Positions 1 to 9,619 of a DNA stretch of 64,000 nt are shown here, piece by piece; position 1 is the stretch's first letter, and each line of letters begins with the position of its first letter. The notes beneath the pieces are model-generated. The model did no database searches. It worked only from the letters and a program-made list of their open reading frames with translations, and had not been told where the DNA came from. The stretch comes from Candidatus Zixiibacteriota bacterium (lineage in GTDB: Bacteria > Zixibacteria > MSB-5A5 > GN15 > JAAZOE01). The stretch lies in contig JAZGGI010000042.1 in assembly GCA_036480375.1 (NCBI GenBank), positions 62,001-126,000 on the forward strand, written 5' to 3'. The translations under genes were made by a program, and so were the position numbers.

Positions 1-2399
1 TCGTCCTCAACCTCCGCAATAAGAGCTACAGCGGGATTATTAAACGGGGCTCCTGTTATTATACCGGTTGAGTCCAATAATAAACCATTATAGGTAAAAC
101 TGTTACCCACTTCTGACCAGAAATAGTCTCCCACACCTCCGCTTGCTGTGATTTTATTTGTATAGGGGCGATGCTTTGTCCATTCACCCAGATCATATTC
201 TGCAATCTCAAGCGGGTCAGAATCATATAGTAAAATCTTAAAATCATCTATCCCCGCTTCAACATTAGACGCGGACCAAATATCGGATACGTCAAATTTT
301 ATGCGAACTGAAGGGCTCATTCCGACAAATTTATTTACAATAAACGAATAATTCCGCCAACCGCCAATCGCTTCATTGTGGATGTCACCGATTGTATCGA
401 CTATCTCCCACGATACGCCGTCATCTCCGCTGGCATATACGAAGATCATATCCTTTCTGTCAATCTCATTGCTAAGCCAGGCCGAGTATCTGACTTCACC
501 GTAATATTCAGATAAATCAAATGAAGGGGAAATTAACGATGTCGTTCCATCGTCAACATCGGATTCGCCAGGGTTGTTACCAGTCACAAAGCAATATCCG
601 GAATTATCATAATCCGCGACAGGATCACCGTGGGTCCCATCGCCTGCCGGAATCCCTCGTTCCCAGTGGCCATTCTCGGCATCCCCCTCAATTATCCAAT
701 CCTGACCTTCATTGAAGTTATCCTCAAATAACATTTCATCAAAATATAAAAAATAGCCCTGTTTATAAGATCCTGGATTTTCGCATAGCATCTGACCCGT
801 TTGCTCTTCTTCGGCATTAACACAATATTTCATTTTTGAACCGGCTGCCTCTGAGGGTATTGGTACAACATAAATACCCCCCGATTCTTCCGTTAATGAC
901 GATGTGTATGGTTCTGATTCATCTATGATATAATTAAATTCGGCTGTCTGAGGATCAACCAGGCCGCCATTTACTCCTTCCAATGCCACTGTTATCGATG
1001 ATGACTCTAAGGCCGGAAATACAGATGGCTGACCTCCCCAATATTCTACATTTAGCATAGGCCCGGGAGATACCGCTTTGTCGGCTGACAAAACTGTAAT
1101 CAATGCGATTTTGGTTATATCCGTTACATAATCGAAATCAACATAAATCATGGAATCGTGTGCTGAGTGATATAAGTAATTGTTTCCGTTCTCATGGAGA
1201 AAATTAGCGATAAAACCCCGTTTTTTAAATGAATAAGTATCAGAACGTAATCGACCACCGAGTAAATGCACTCCAAATCCGAGCAGAGAATCAGCCAAAT
1301 GCTCGCACATGGTTGCAAAGAAAAGATCATCTCCGTGATAAAGTTTTACGCTATTATTAGACCTTCCTCTGTAACCAATCATGTCTATATTTAGCATAAA
1401 CTGAATATTTTGGCGGGAAGCCCATGCATTAAAGGCATAATGTTCTGAGCCTAATAATACTGTTTCCTCGCCATCAAACATCACAAAGATTATTGATAAA
1501 TCGGTCTCAATCTCGCTTATAACTCTGGAAATTTCCAACACGGCCGCAACACCAGTACCATTATCGTCCGCACCAGGGCTCATATCCCCGGGCTGCCCCA
1601 TACACTCAGCCCAACCATTATATGTATCAAAATGAGCACCTATTATTATTTGATGATTTGGAAACTTATTGCCAGGTTTTATTGCAACCACATTTGCACC
1701 AGTTACTTCAATACCATAATTGCAATCAATACCATCCCAATAGTGATAACCTTTAGTAAAGTGGTCATAATATGTCGAATCATAACCAAACTCTTGGAAT
1801 TTACCCCTTAACCATTTTCTGGCGGCAATATTTTGCGGTGTGTTTGATTGTCGTCCATCGAAGCTTTCAAGTACTACTGAATAAGAAATTAGTGAATCCA
1901 TACTGATTCGGTCCATCGCGATTTCCAAATCCTGAGGCAATTGATAATAATTCTTGTCAAAAACTCGAGGGGCAATATATTGAAATATAATGCCATCTGA
2001 ATTGAGCGGTTGCAAATCTAACGGCTGTGCAAGCGGTTGTTTATCAATTGATTCCAATATTTGATAAAGATTGTATGAATCCTCGCTGTAAACTAATTCA
2101 AGGGATTTATTATCAACTATCTCATGTGAGAATCCGGTTACCAAGCGATTTACGTCGACATTGGATTTTATTGCCTCTATTTCTATCCCGGCAGTACTCA
2201 ACTCATCGGCCTGAATCGCATCCGCCAGAACCAAATAACCTTGAAATAATACAGCCACCGGCTTAACCTGAAGTGAATCGACAAATCTTGCTTCGGCACC
2301 ACTCGAAAGGCGAATCCGATATAAATCATCGCCATAAGATACGGATAGCATTAACGAAAATACCAAAAAAACAAATATGGATGTAGTGATAATTCGCAT
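1..2399 (-). CDS. Secreted M28-family zinc peptidase, C-terminus beyond the left edge
   Basis: An open frame of about 799 codons runs off the left edge without a stop. The start is the ATG at 2399, 7 nt after AGGAGG; an ATG four bases upstream is in another frame and soon stops. An N-terminal hydrophobic signal segment is followed by a propeptide-like region and then a peptidase M28 (aminopeptidase) domain. Its zinc-site motifs are GAHFDTY near residue 253, PGADDNGTG near 276, FDGEE near 307 and a late histidine in YHSAHDS near 410. Residues about 555-700 (FNEGQDWIIEG, then a TSLISPSFDLS-type segment) look like the jelly-roll/MAM-like module that often follows secreted peptidases. A putative-Ig (He_PIG-like) repeat, with DSTGIITGAP, lies at the visible end. 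Secretion and peptidase activity are inferred from family. A sorting or dockerin domain may follow outside the window. Confidence 0.88.
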   Translation of the reverse strand, partial: MRIITTSIFVFLVFSLMLSVSYGDDLYRIRLSSGAEARFVDSLQVKPVAVLFQGYLVLADAIQADELSTAGIEIEAIKSNVDVNRLVTGFSHEIVDNKSLELVYSEDSYNLYQILESIDKQPLAQPLDLQPLNSDGIIFQYIAPRVFDKNYYQLPQDLEIAMDRISMDSLISYSVVLESFDGRQSNTPQNIAARKWLRGKFQEFGYDSTYYDHFTKGYHYWDGIDCNYGIEVTGANVVAIKPGNKFPNHQIIIGAHFDTYNGWAECMGQPGDMSPGADDNGTGVAAVLEISRVISEIETDLSIIFVMFDGEETVLLGSEHYAFNAWASRQNIQFMLNIDMIGYRGRSNNSVKLYHGDDLFFATMCEHLADSLLGFGVHLLGGRLRSDTYSFKKRGFIANFLHENGNNYLYHSAHDSMIYVDFDYVTDITKIALITVLSADKAVSPGPMLNVEYWGGQPSVFPALESSSITVALEGVNGGLVDPQTAEFNYIIDESEPYTSSLTEESGGIYVVPIPSEAAGSKMKYCVNAEEEQTGQMLCENPGSYKQGYFLYFDEMLFEDNFNEGQDWIIEGDAENGHWERGIPAGDGTHGDPVADYDNSGYCFVTGNNPGESDVDDGTTSLISPSFDLSEYYGEVRYSAWLSNEIDRKDMIFVYASGDDGVSWEIVDTIGDIHNEAIGGWRNYSFIVNKFVGMSPSVRIKFDVSDIWSASNVEAGIDDFKILLYDSDPLEIAEYDLGEWTKHRPYTNKITASGGVGDYFWSEVGNSFTYNGLLLDSTGIITGAPFNNPAVALIAEVED

Positions 2400-2591
2400 A
2401 CATTATCCTCCTTTGCCAACTTTCCCCTTTATTTTGTTGCCCCCGAGAAATATGGATCGAGATGATCCTAAAACGATTGGCCGGAAGTGATTCTCTATCC
2501 CAACAATATTAATATAACGATTTATTTTAATCCCGCAAGATCAAAGTAGTTTACATCGAATTGTTATGCAATTGTTCGCAAATTCAATTTG

Positions 2592-4982
2592 TTACATCTG
2601 AAACATATACTGCAGTTTCATGAAAAATTGCCTTGACCGGAGCCGCGTCGTCTTTTTCTCGTAATCCCCCTGGTTCATAAGTTTTGTTTTGTCAGTATCA
2701 AGATAGAGGCGGTCATAATCATAAGTCGAACCTATATAGAACAATGAAAATGGGCTCAACCGATAAGTGAGTAACGGATCAAAATCCCAGGTTTTAACGA
2801 AATCATTATATTGAGTAACGAATCGGAGAGACAGCTCGCGATTGAAATTCAAGCTCATCTTTGATCTGACGATATATCCATCCCAGAGTTCTTTCTTTGT
2901 TTCAGCGTGCTCTGCCTTGGTATAATTGATATTGCTTTCAATCAGGAGACGGTCAATCGGTTTTACATCAACCCAAAGCCAACCGCGCTTCGCATCAGCC
3001 ATTGTTAAAGCCGACCGGGCAATCTGACGGGATATTTCATATAATCCGCCACAGGAAAATCGATCGCTTGGGATGTTAAAATGGTGAAAACTGATTTTCC
3101 AGATATTGTCAAATTCAATCCCAGAATATCTTTCGCTACCTTTCCGGTATTGAATCATGAAATGGATTTGGGCCTTTTTTAATACCGCTTCATACATTGC
3201 CTCAAAAGAAGTAAATTTGTCAAATCCATCAGTGTTCCATTGCTTTTCAGCGCCAACCCAAGCCATCATATATTCAAGTAAGTCACCCTCGAATCGGTAA
3301 GTATAATTAATCCCCATGGTGGCACGACGCATATTATTCTTCGTCAAAAATCCATTTTCAAATCTAAGCGTTGGGTTCGTTTGTCGATAATCCCCATTAA
3401 TAGTTAAATCGCGGGCACTATATCTCAACTCCCCCAAAAATGCGTGCCCGCTGAATTTCTCACCATCAAAGGCTGGAGTGTGTTTATCATCAAAAGTGAA
3501 TGTTTGATAATGGTAAGGAGAGGAAATTAAATCATCGCGATATTTTTCCCACGATAACTTCGTTATATGGGGATCATTTGGTTCATTAGTGAATGATTTG
3601 ATTCCTTGATATTTAAATTGGAAATTCTTGGTAAGTCTGCTTATACCATCAACGGCAATTGCCGTGCCGGAACCGCCCTGCTTGAACCTTCTATCTGTTA
3701 ACAGTAATCCAATATATGAGCTGGAGCCCAATGAACGGTTAACGCGCAAGATATTGGAAAAGCTGGTGTCGGCCAGTAATTCAGGCGAACTGAATTCTTC
3801 AAACGGTATGATAAGAGGACTCTTTTCATCCATTGCCGCAAGATAGGCAATCGAAGTTTTTCCCAGACGAGCAGTTGTCTTGGCGGCAATGAAGGGGTCG
3901 TTAATCATTCTCGTATGAACGACATCAAACGAAGTCCTGAACAGATCGCTTCCCTCCTGAAAGAAAGGTCGTTTTTCAGGGAAATACAGAGCGGTGGTAG
4001 AATTGACGTCGATTTGGTCGGCGTCGGCCTCGACCTGGCTATAATCAGGATTGATGAAAATTTCAGACGTTATATTCGAAGAAATATTGTACTTTATACC
4101 TATAGAATAATCATCGAGTACATCATCGTTAACAAATTTCATAGAATCGATAAGAGGAAATCCCAGGGAATCGTAACCTGTCGAATAAATCCCGTGCTCG
4201 CCCGATTGAGTGCCCGTCACCGCCGCAATAATTTCAATTCCTTTTCCGGGAGAAACTCCTTCAATTCCGGTTAAATAACCCCATTGACAAGCAAAGCACG
4301 GATCGTCTCGATCTCTGGCTGCCCAGGAAATTTTGTGCCTTGTTCCGCGCCTATGATTGCGCCAGAAATCAATCCGCCAGGTTTGTTTCTCTTGCCGGGG
4401 AAATCGTAAGCTGGAAAATGGAACAGCCATTTCCACCTGGAAACCCGAATCGGTAATTTGACCGGCCGATTCCCAGATTAAATCATAGCTTGCATCCTGA
4501 CCATAATTCAACGACCAGAGATCATCACCCTGAATTCCATAGGGATTAACTTTCAGGAAATATGCCATCATGCCATCGCCATATGTGTCGAGCATTATAA
4601 CAGCATTGTCGTCGGTGTTTATCATGTCCCGTTCACGAAGCGAGGTACGTATATCTTTTGGATTATCATAACAGAGAAAAGCAACATATAATCGATCATT
4701 GTCATAAGTAATAAAAACTCTGGTTTCAACTGGCGGTTTAATCTGGTCGCCGGGATAATTCTCGACAAATTTATCAGTCGTGGTTGCCGTTTTCCAACCG
4801 CTATCGTTCAATTTCCCGTCGATTTTTATTTCTCCCTGAACGCGGGAAATATTGATAGTGGGGTTAAAAACCGGCTTAAATTCTTCATCCCCCCACGCGA
4901 AATTATTACACGAAATAACTAAGACAGTTGCCAAAATAGATAGGATATGGCCCCCGGTGCCAAACTTTGGTACTGCTCTCAT
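2592..4982 (-). CDS. DUF5916 outer-membrane protein with N-terminal CBM9-like domain (copy 1)
   Basis: About 796 residues from the preferred start at 4982, which is followed by a signal peptide and preceded by GGGAGG. An in-frame ATG at 5054 would add 24 residues before the signal sequence and is less likely. Residues about 40-240 form a CBM9-like beta sandwich (EIKIDGKLNDSGWKTA). Next comes the DUF5916 core with its conserved block INPDYSQVEADADQIDVNST and FPEKRPFFQEGSDLF. The rest is aromatic-rich alternating strand sequence ending in MKLQYMFQM, typical of an outer-membrane barrel. The family's function is not established. It is a tandem paralogue of the next gene upstream (5152-7557) and of the gene at 60778. 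Confidence 0.85.
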   Translation of the reverse strand: MRAVPKFGTGGHILSILATVLVISCNNFAWGDEEFKPVFNPTINISRVQGEIKIDGKLNDSGWKTATTTDKFVENYPGDQIKPPVETRVFITYDNDRLYVAFLCYDNPKDIRTSLRERDMINTDDNAVIMLDTYGDGMMAYFLKVNPYGIQGDDLWSLNYGQDASYDLIWESAGQITDSGFQVEMAVPFSSLRFPRQEKQTWRIDFWRNHRRGTRHKISWAARDRDDPCFACQWGYLTGIEGVSPGKGIEIIAAVTGTQSGEHGIYSTGYDSLGFPLIDSMKFVNDDVLDDYSIGIKYNISSNITSEIFINPDYSQVEADADQIDVNSTTALYFPEKRPFFQEGSDLFRTSFDVVHTRMINDPFIAAKTTARLGKTSIAYLAAMDEKSPLIIPFEEFSSPELLADTSFSNILRVNRSLGSSSYIGLLLTDRRFKQGGSGTAIAVDGISRLTKNFQFKYQGIKSFTNEPNDPHITKLSWEKYRDDLISSPYHYQTFTFDDKHTPAFDGEKFSGHAFLGELRYSARDLTINGDYRQTNPTLRFENGFLTKNNMRRATMGINYTYRFEGDLLEYMMAWVGAEKQWNTDGFDKFTSFEAMYEAVLKKAQIHFMIQYRKGSERYSGIEFDNIWKISFHHFNIPSDRFSCGGLYEISRQIARSALTMADAKRGWLWVDVKPIDRLLIESNINYTKAEHAETKKELWDGYIVRSKMSLNFNRELSLRFVTQYNDFVKTWDFDPLLTYRLSPFSLFYIGSTYDYDRLYLDTDKTKLMNQGDYEKKTTRLRSRQFFMKLQYMFQM

Positions 4983-5151
4983 CTCCCTATTCCTCCCAAT
5001 CTCGGTTTTTATCTTTATATATGTATTGCTGTAAAATCCAGGGGATTCTTTCAACTCAACATTTCAAATATTAAGGACGAGCCAGAGGCATATTAGTTTA
5101 AAAAAGGCTCAAAACTTTTAGGTATTGAGCCTATCCCATGTCCGTTCAATA

Positions 5152-7557
5152 TTAGAGTTGGAATAAATACTGCAACTTCATAAAAAATTGACGGGAGCCA
5201 AGTTTGGTCCCGGCGTGTCCTGTCTCCGATGCCGGAAGGATCATATCTTTCGCATTATTAAGATTTGAGTATTTCATAAAATCATAAGTTGTACCTATGT
5301 AGAATAACGAAAAGGGAGTGAGCCGATAGGTAACCAGAGGATCAATGTCCCAGCTTTTGGAGAAATCATTATATTGCACTACAAAACGGACTGATAATTC
5401 GCGATTATATTGAACACTCAATTTGTTTCGCATCAGGAATCCCTTGAATAGCATATCATCCTTATTGTAGCGGGCAGTAGAATCGGCCGCTCGGCTTTGA
5501 GTGTATCTAAAGTCGGTTTCAATACGAATGCGGTTGGTTGGTCTGAAATCAATAAGCGCTCCTCCCGTTGTTTCATATCCCATTATCCTGGCCCCGCGTG
5601 CGATTCGATGGCCGTAATCAATACTGCAATGCAGACTAAAATTGCCGGAAGGCGTAATACTAAAACAGTTATGCACATTCCAAATATCATCAAACTGGAT
5701 TCCGGCATAGTTCTCGCGGCTGAGCATAAATAGCGGATGATAACCAATTTGTAATTTCCGCAGGCTAAGGTCGCAGGAAAAGTTCACCCATTCGTCTTTT
5801 ATCTGCCCGTCGAAGTTCCACACGCGACCTAACATTATGCTGGGACGAATTGTTTCAATTATCCCCTCATCATAGCGCAGTTGGTAGCCGCTGTTGAAAT
5901 TAACCTGACGACGATTGTTGCGCGGCTCAAATCCATTATCAAGACGAAAGGTGGGGCTGAATTCCCAATAACTTGTTTGGATATTCAAATTACGGTCGTT
6001 ATAATTGATTGCGGCTCTTAGACCGTGCCCGGTGAAAGACTCGCCATCAAATGCAGGTGTATGTTTACCATCAAAGGTAATTGCTTCATAATAATTATAA
6101 TATGAAGTATCGTTAGATACTGGGTCAATACTCATTTGCGGATCCGAGCCTAATAACGTAATTGTCGCATCATCCGGCTCATTCGTGCGCGTAGCGATAA
6201 CCTGCCCTCGCAGAGTAAAATTGCCGTTAATTCTTATATTCCCGTCGATACTGGCAATGGAACCTGAGCCTCCGCCCTTAAATCGACGATCGGTAGCCAG
6301 AAAACCGACTTGTGAATTATCACCGAAAGTTTGCCGAACGCGAATAATATTTGTAAAACTGCTATCGGCATTAAATACGGGTGAACTACTTTCATCGAAC
6401 GGGATCATAACTGGTGATTTTTCATCAAAAGCTCCCATGTAGCCGATACTGGTGCGGCCGATACGAACTGTGGCTTTGGCGGCGATAAAGGGATCATTGA
6501 TCATTCGAGTGTAAACCGCATTAAATTGACTGCGAAAGATATCTATCCCTTCCTGGAAAAAAGGCCTTTTCTCCGGGAAAAACAAAGCGGTGGTGGAATT
6601 GACATCTATTTGATCGGCGTCGGCTTCGACCTGGCTGAAATCAGGATTGATTGCCGCTTCCAGAGTAAAGTTGGAAGAAGGAGCATATTTTATTCCCAAC
6701 GACGCATCCCCGTCCATATCCTCGTTATGAAATCTTAGTGTATCAGGGAAAATATCACTACCATCATCGTCAATACTTATTTGATTTAAGGCACCTGATT
6801 GAAATCCGATGGCAGAGGCCAGAATTTCAACACCTTTGCCCGGTTCGATATTCTTAATTCCGGTCATGGTACCCCAATTACATCGCCAGCATGATTCATC
6901 TCGATCATAAGCGGCCCAGGAAATACTGTGATAACTATCACGCGAATAGTGCCTCCAGAATTCTATCCGCCATTCCTGCTCTTCTATGTTGGGAAAGCGC
7001 AACCCGGAAAAAGGCATAGCGACTTCCACCTGCCATCCGGAATCGGTTATTTGTCCTTCCGACTGCCAGACAAGATCAAATCCTCCGTCTTCTCCGTAAC
7101 CGTCAACCCCGATGGCATCATACTGAAAGCCGTAAGGATTAACATTAAACATATATGACCAGGTCGCTTCACCATAAGTATCGAAGAAAAATCCAATATT
7201 ATCGTCGGAATTTATTCGGTCGCGTTCGCAATATGAAGCGCGAACATCTTCCGGATTATCGTAGCAGAAAAAAGCCAGGTACAGGTTTTTATCATCATAA
7301 GTGACAAGCACTTTGGTATCGACTGGCGGCTTTATCTGATCGCCCGGATCGTTTTCGACAAAATGATCGGCAACGGCGGCATTTTTCCAGCCCGGATCAT
7401 TTATTACTCCATCGATTTTTATTTCCCCTGGCGCGCGGGAAATATGAATCTTTGGATGGAAAACCGGTTCATAATCATCATCAGCCGCCACAATCGTGCT
7501 TGTAGATAAAATTAAAACTAGCCCCCAAAATCCATAAAACTTCATTAATAAACGCAT
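5152..7557 (-). CDS. DUF5916 outer-membrane protein with N-terminal CBM9-like domain (copy 2)
   Basis: About 801 residues. The preferred ATG at 7557 lies 9 nt after GGAG; a TTG two codons upstream is possible. A signal peptide ends near VAAD, followed by a CBM9-like domain (EIKIDGVINDPGW) and the DUF5916 signature INPDFSQVEADADQIDVNST with FFPEKRPFFQEGIDIF. The C-terminal barrel ends in FFMKLQYLFQL. The same architecture as its neighbour and clear residue-level similarity point to tandem duplication. It has its own Shine-Dalgarno and only about 170 bp separate the copies, so co-transcription is possible. Surface location and ligand binding are inferred; no catalytic residues are recognisable. 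Confidence 0.85.
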   Translation of the reverse strand: MRLLMKFYGFWGLVLILSTSTIVAADDDYEPVFHPKIHISRAPGEIKIDGVINDPGWKNAAVADHFVENDPGDQIKPPVDTKVLVTYDDKNLYLAFFCYDNPEDVRASYCERDRINSDDNIGFFFDTYGEATWSYMFNVNPYGFQYDAIGVDGYGEDGGFDLVWQSEGQITDSGWQVEVAMPFSGLRFPNIEEQEWRIEFWRHYSRDSYHSISWAAYDRDESCWRCNWGTMTGIKNIEPGKGVEILASAIGFQSGALNQISIDDDGSDIFPDTLRFHNEDMDGDASLGIKYAPSSNFTLEAAINPDFSQVEADADQIDVNSTTALFFPEKRPFFQEGIDIFRSQFNAVYTRMINDPFIAAKATVRIGRTSIGYMGAFDEKSPVMIPFDESSSPVFNADSSFTNIIRVRQTFGDNSQVGFLATDRRFKGGGSGSIASIDGNIRINGNFTLRGQVIATRTNEPDDATITLLGSDPQMSIDPVSNDTSYYNYYEAITFDGKHTPAFDGESFTGHGLRAAINYNDRNLNIQTSYWEFSPTFRLDNGFEPRNNRRQVNFNSGYQLRYDEGIIETIRPSIMLGRVWNFDGQIKDEWVNFSCDLSLRKLQIGYHPLFMLSRENYAGIQFDDIWNVHNCFSITPSGNFSLHCSIDYGHRIARGARIMGYETTGGALIDFRPTNRIRIETDFRYTQSRAADSTARYNKDDMLFKGFLMRNKLSVQYNRELSVRFVVQYNDFSKSWDIDPLVTYRLTPFSLFYIGTTYDFMKYSNLNNAKDMILPASETGHAGTKLGSRQFFMKLQYLFQL

Positions 7558-7674
7558 ACTCAATTACTCCACAGATTTTGGTTTACTTTATTGACGATAT
7601 AGTCCTAAAAAAGGTTCAAATATTTTCCAAATTTCAGGGAAGATTTGTGGAGAAAAAGCGAGCAAAATGAATTT

Positions 7675-8868
7675 CTATTTCAAGCTGTTTTCGAGATTAT
7701 CTTTCATTCGCTGCAATTCTTTGGCATAATAGGCGTGAGAAGGCTCTTCTTCGACAGCCAGTTTCATTATCCTGACCGCCTGATCGTATTTCTTTCGCAA
7801 ATCGAGAATGCTGGCTAATTGATGATAAGCCATCGCCTTATACGCCCCGGGTTCTGCCCAGTCGGCGGCAGTGCGAGCGTACGTTTCGGCTTTGGCTAAG
7901 TTTATCTGCCGTTCGAGACACCAGGCGGCGTAACGGTAAAATCGTTTGGGATCATTTTGCCAACCTGTGCCCATGCTGAATTCCCTGGCTCTGATAGCCG
8001 CCAACGTATCCCGGGTGACATATAAAATAGTATCAATCGCGAATTCGGTGTGGGCGCTTTTGAGTTTATTATCTTTGGAGTTGGCCGTAATTTCCAGGCC
8101 AAATCTTAAATACCTTCCCAACTCTTCGGTTCTATCTTTTTTACGAGTCGCCCGTCCGAGGATTTTTATGGTCTGAACGATGTTATTGACATTTTGGCGA
8201 TTTTGTAAAACGTAGTTGGCGGCGTTCAGCAAAGTATCAAACGACAGTGAATCGGACCAGACGGCGTTGGCGGTATTGGTAAAAATCTGATAAGAATAAT
8301 CGAGCCTTCTTCCGGTAACAAGAGTTTGGACTTTTTCGTAATATTCAATTGCCTTTAAATATTGCCTTGTATCGGAATGGTATTTGGCAAGCACTAAAGC
8401 GTCCCGAAACGAGGGTGATTTTTCAAAGCGCTTTACTCGTTCATTAGTTGATGTTAAATCCGACATTGATGATTTCAGTTGAGTGACGAATCTCTGGGCG
8501 GTTGAAAAACCGGTCCAGCGTTGAATCGGTTCACCGAGATAATTGGCCAGAATAAAGACCGGATAAGTGCTTCCTACATGATAGCGGGGGGATAGTTCAA
8601 GTCCCTCTCCGTATTGCACACACATTGAGTAATGAACAACGCCTTTCAATGCGTTCATCATCGCCGCTTCACTTTCCGCTTCACGAGCGGCCAGTTCGCA
8701 GTATTCTCAGTCGTCGCGATAAAATTCAAGAAGAAGCGGTTTGCCGGTCTGTTTGGAAAGAGCCTTGGCTTCTTCCATTGATTTTGGCTCGTCCGCGAAA
8801 CCCGGGACCGCCAAATATAAAACGGCGCATAAGACAAAAAGTAATTTTCTTATCGATTCATTTCTCAT
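7675..8868 (-). CDS. Putative selenoprotein: secreted thioredoxin-fold/TPR protein with a UxxC active site
   Basis: Read with UGA as selenocysteine the frame gives 397 residues. A signal peptide (1-25, ending GFA) is followed by a thioredoxin-like domain (about 28-160) with KPLLLEFYRDD before U54-E-Y-C57 and a cis-proline loop at TYPVFIL, then a helical TPR-like region to the end. The UGA is codon 54 (8709-8707) and replaces the first cysteine of a CxxC motif. Starting instead at the Met codon at 8661 would lose the signal peptide, the first strand and the active site. A SECIS-like hairpin follows the UGA. The ATG at 8868 has no good Shine-Dalgarno. The role is probably periplasmic thiol redox or protein folding. 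The alternative is a recent nonsense mutation, but reading-frame coherence on both sides and the exact site argue against it. Confidence 0.8.
8671..8695 (-). promoter_or_regulatory. Bacterial SECIS-like hairpin after the UGA of the thioredoxin-fold gene
   Basis: On the mRNA strand ACT pairs with AGT, a 2x2 internal loop (GG/AA) follows, then CCGCT pairs with AGCGG around the loop CGTGA. The loop begins 21 nt after the UGA and has a G in its first two positions. Both features match the published bacterial SECIS consensus as I know it (loop about 16-37 nt from UGA). The fold was worked out by eye, not computed. Confidence 0.65.
8707..8709 (-). other. In-frame UGA read as selenocysteine (codon 54)
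   Basis: The codon between GAC-GAC and GAA-TAC-TGC is TGA. It sits precisely at the redox-active first position of a thioredoxin-type CxxC. In selenoprotein families UxxC is a recurrent arrangement, and cysteine homologues would be expected to read CxxC. Confidence 0.75.
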
Positions 8869-8965
8869 ATCAGGTTATACCAAAAATACGACAAAAGGGA
8901 TTGTTGTAAAGCAAGAATATGAGATATTCATAAAAATATTTTCAGGTAAATTAAATAAAAACTCC

Positions 8966-8993
8966 TTGCGTTTCGTAAAATATTTGTTATATA
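8966..8993 (+). promoter_or_regulatory. Predicted sigma-70 promoter of the marR-type gene
   Basis: TTGCGT at 8966-8971 and TATATA at 8988-8993 are separated by 16 bp. The palindromic operator begins inside the -10 element, so bound regulator would block the promoter. Confidence 0.5.
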
Positions 8994-9008
8994 TGCAACT
9001 GTTGCATA
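8992..9008 (+). promoter_or_regulatory. Perfect 17-bp palindrome, probable MarR autoregulatory operator
   Basis: TATGCAAC and GTTGCATA are perfect inverted arms around a single central T. The TTGCAA-type half-site resembles known MarR-family boxes. It starts at the -10 element and ends 22 bp before the regulator's ATG, in the divergent region between the selenoprotein gene and the regulator. Confidence 0.7.
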
Positions 9009-9030
9009 CGCAACCATATTTGGATTTTTT

Positions 9031-9483
9031 ATGCTTGACGCTAAGGACAGATTTCATCAGGCTCTGGGCCGCATGATCGGTATTACTCGCAAAAACATGC
9101 GCAATCGCCTCCAGAAGATACTTATCAAGCAGGGATACGAAGTTACCGCCGAGCAGTTGATTGTTCTTTGCAATCTCTGGCATCGCGAGGGAATGAATCA
9201 GCAGCAGATTTCGGAGATCCTCGACAATAATAAAACCAGCACCACGCGCATGATTGATGGCCTCGAAAAACGCAATCTGGCGGTGCGGGTGCCGGATAAG
9301 ACCGACCGCCGGCAGAATATGATTTATTTGACCCATGAAGGAAAATCTCTCTGCCCCAAATTAATCGAGGTTGTCGACTGGGTACATGAAGAGGCTTTGA
9401 AGGGGGTCACTAAGAAACAGCTAATGGCTTGCAAAGAGGTTCTTGAAATAATAATGAATAACCTCTCGAAATTGGATAAATAG
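9031..9483 (+). CDS. MarR-family transcriptional regulator
   Basis: A 150-residue protein of usual MarR length. The winged helix-turn-helix occupies about residues 35-105, with QQQISEILDNNKTSTTRMIDG as recognition helix region and the wing at DRRQNMIYLT. Flanking helices provide the dimer interface. It precedes an RND efflux operon, and the classical arrangement is repression of efflux relieved by phenolic or other small ligands. A palindrome over its own promoter supports autoregulation. The ATG at 9031 has only a weak Shine-Dalgarno. A terminator overlaps its stop codon, so it is probably transcribed separately from the pump genes. Confidence 0.92.
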   Translation: MLDAKDRFHQALGRMIGITRKNMRNRLQKILIKQGYEVTAEQLIVLCNLWHREGMNQQQISEILDNNKTSTTRMIDGLEKRNLAVRVPDKTDRRQNMIYLTHEGKSLCPKLIEVVDWVHEEALKGVTKKQLMACKEVLEIIMNNLSKLDK

Positions 9484-9503
9484 TTGTGCTTCCAACTATT
9501 TTT
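9480..9503 (+). terminator. Rho-independent terminator after the marR-type gene
   Basis: ATAGTTG pairs with CAACTAT around TGCTTC, then a run of T. The stem is short and AT-rich and overlaps the stop codon, so termination may be partial. Confidence 0.6.
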
Positions 9504-9619
9504 GGTCAATGATTGATTTAACGAGGGTACGAACTTTGTTTACAAATTTTGGGTTAATAAACTAACGGATTTTTAACATTTGAGGGGAACGGCGAATGAT
9601 TAAAGGAAGGAAAATATAA

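Noticed and set aside
7675-8661. Reading the thioredoxin-fold gene as a shorter protein starting at the Met codon at 8661
   Set aside because: This removes the signal peptide, first strand and active-site cysteine pair, all of which are encoded in frame upstream of the single TGA.
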